From: Candidatus Pseudoscillospira falkowii
GTDB taxonomy: Bacteria > Bacillota > Clostridia > Oscillospirales > Oscillospiraceae
Length of the DNA stretch: 48,571 bases
Reading direction: 5' to 3'
Assembly (NCBI GenBank): GCA_904374485.1
Contig: CAJFFX010000008.1
Span: forward strand, 1 to 48,571
Shown here: in pieces, positions 48,175 through 48,571 of the stretch
Numbering within the stretch: position 1 is the first letter of the stretch
How the letters are laid out: the number at the start of each line of letters is the position of its first letter
The notes under the pieces: model-generated
What the model was told of the DNA's origin: nothing
The model's database searches: none
What the model saw: the letters and a program-made list of their open reading frames with translations, nothing else
Translations under genes and position numbers: made by a program

Positions 48175-48212
48175 CGGGCGCGGAAAGCCCCTTTCCACTG
48201 CAAGGCGCGCTT

Positions 48213-48248
48213 CTCCCCGGCCGCCCTTCCCGGCGGCCGGGGAATTTT
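48213..48248 (+). terminator. Terminator of the RCC1-SLH gene
   Basis: CCCCGGCCGCC (48215-48225) and GGCGGCCGGGG (48232-48242), loop CTTCCC, then AATTTT. Confidence 0.85.
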
Positions 48249-48294
48249 CCGCCCCGCAAGGCGCTGCCAAATCCTGAAAAAATGCACGCCGGCC

Positions 48295-48323
48295 TTGTTG
48301 CGGCGGAGAAAATGTGATACACT
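48295..48323 (+). promoter_or_regulatory. Promoter of pyrB
   Basis: TTGTTG (48295-48300), 17 bp, TACACT (48318-48323), about 30 bp before the ATG. No attenuator is seen in the short leader. Confidence 0.75.
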
Positions 48324-48354
48324 GATGAAAATGCTTGATAAGGAGCGTAACAGC

Positions 48355-48571
48355 ATGTCATTTCGGCATTTAACGCAGTTCGACGACCTGTCCATGGAGG
48401 ACTGGGACGCCCTGTACCGCCAGGCCAGCGACATCATGGCCCACCCCGAGGCCTATATCGACGCCTGCCACGGCAAAGTGTCCTGCAATTTGTTCTACGA
48501 GCCCTCCACCCGCACGAACTTCTCCTTCCAGACCGCCATGATGCGCCTGGGCGGCAGCGTGTTCGGCTTTG
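48355..48571 (+). CDS. pyrB: Aspartate carbamoyltransferase, catalytic chain (5' part)
   Basis: The first 72 codons run off the right edge: MSFRHLTQFDDLSMEDWDALYRQASDIMAHPEAY...NLFYEPSTRTNFSFQTAMMRLGGSVFGF. The carbamoyl-phosphate-binding motif EPSTRTNFSF identifies a carbamoyltransferase. Phe after STRT-N and GG-V favour aspartate over ornithine transcarbamoylase. AAGGAG lies 9 bases before ATG 48355; an in-frame ATG at 48331 has no site. It condenses carbamoyl phosphate and aspartate in pyrimidine synthesis, the pathway also served by pyrE at 18294. Confidence 0.9.
   Translation, partial: MSFRHLTQFDDLSMEDWDALYRQASDIMAHPEAYIDACHGKVSCNLFYEPSTRTNFSFQTAMMRLGGSVFGF

Overview
The window looks like a chromosomal segment of a GC-rich member of the Firmicutes, most likely a gut Clostridia of the Oscillospirales/Ruminococcaceae type. 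The evidence is: AGGAGG-type ribosome sites; sigma-A promoters (TTGNNN, 16-17 bp, TATNNT) as AT-rich islands in GC-rich DNA; an SRP RNA directly upstream of dnaX; RecD2, RadC, YbaK and ComF; S-layer-homology (SLH) surface proteins; an ArgR-type arginine cluster; an M-box ahead of mgtE; and the GGGtGRT protein family. This placement is inferred from gene content only.

Layout. 1-300: the tail of an AT-rich membrane-protein gene, then terminator hairpins. 307-2810 (-): SRP RNA, dnaX and ybaB behind one strong promoter. 2875-8774 (-): a four-gene unit of HlyD-type adaptor, MacB-type ATPase, MacB-type permease and an SLH protein. 9074-9538 (+): a PaaI-type thioesterase. 9619-18965 (-): pyrE, radC, ybaK, uvrA, a small membrane protein, recD2, comF and mreB. 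19182-20998 (+): promoter, Mg2+ M-box and mgtE, followed by an orphan structured region. 21322-29673 (-): argG-argH-argC-argJ-argB-argD and an acyltransferase, with ARG boxes upstream. 29901-31065 (+): galE. 31076-32831 (-): a PadR regulator and a DUF2812 membrane protein under an operator-embedded promoter. 33021-41078 (+): DUF1540, two half-size TauE/SafE genes, a DUF3796-like/XRE pair, an FAD oxidoreductase, a MOSC protein, a 2-hydroxyacid dehydrogenase, an unknown protein, a PLC-like protein and an ECF sigma/anti-sigma pair. 41121-43647 (-): DUF4230 and asnS. 43669-48571 (+): DUF1294, a NifU-like protein with GGGtGRT, an RCC1-repeat SLH protein, and the start of pyrB.

Most of this is housekeeping: DNA replication and repair, pyrimidine and arginine synthesis, Mg2+ uptake, translation. 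The unusual material is in the details. The SRP RNA 5' arm is duplicated as a perfect 54-bp tandem repeat immediately after the promoter. Argininosuccinate synthase carries a 52-residue lysine/alanine-rich tail resembling histone H1. The 3' ends of two genes (asnS and the GGGtGRT gene) reappear just downstream as separate copies. A family of short hairpins (TAAAGGG...CCCTTTA followed by CCCCC) lies after gene ends. A structured plus-strand transcript appears to lie between mgtE and the acyltransferase. The RCC1-SLH gene has a leader whose ribosome site is inside a terminator-like hairpin. The NifU-like/GGGtGRT pair is the best candidate in the window for a functionally undescribed system.
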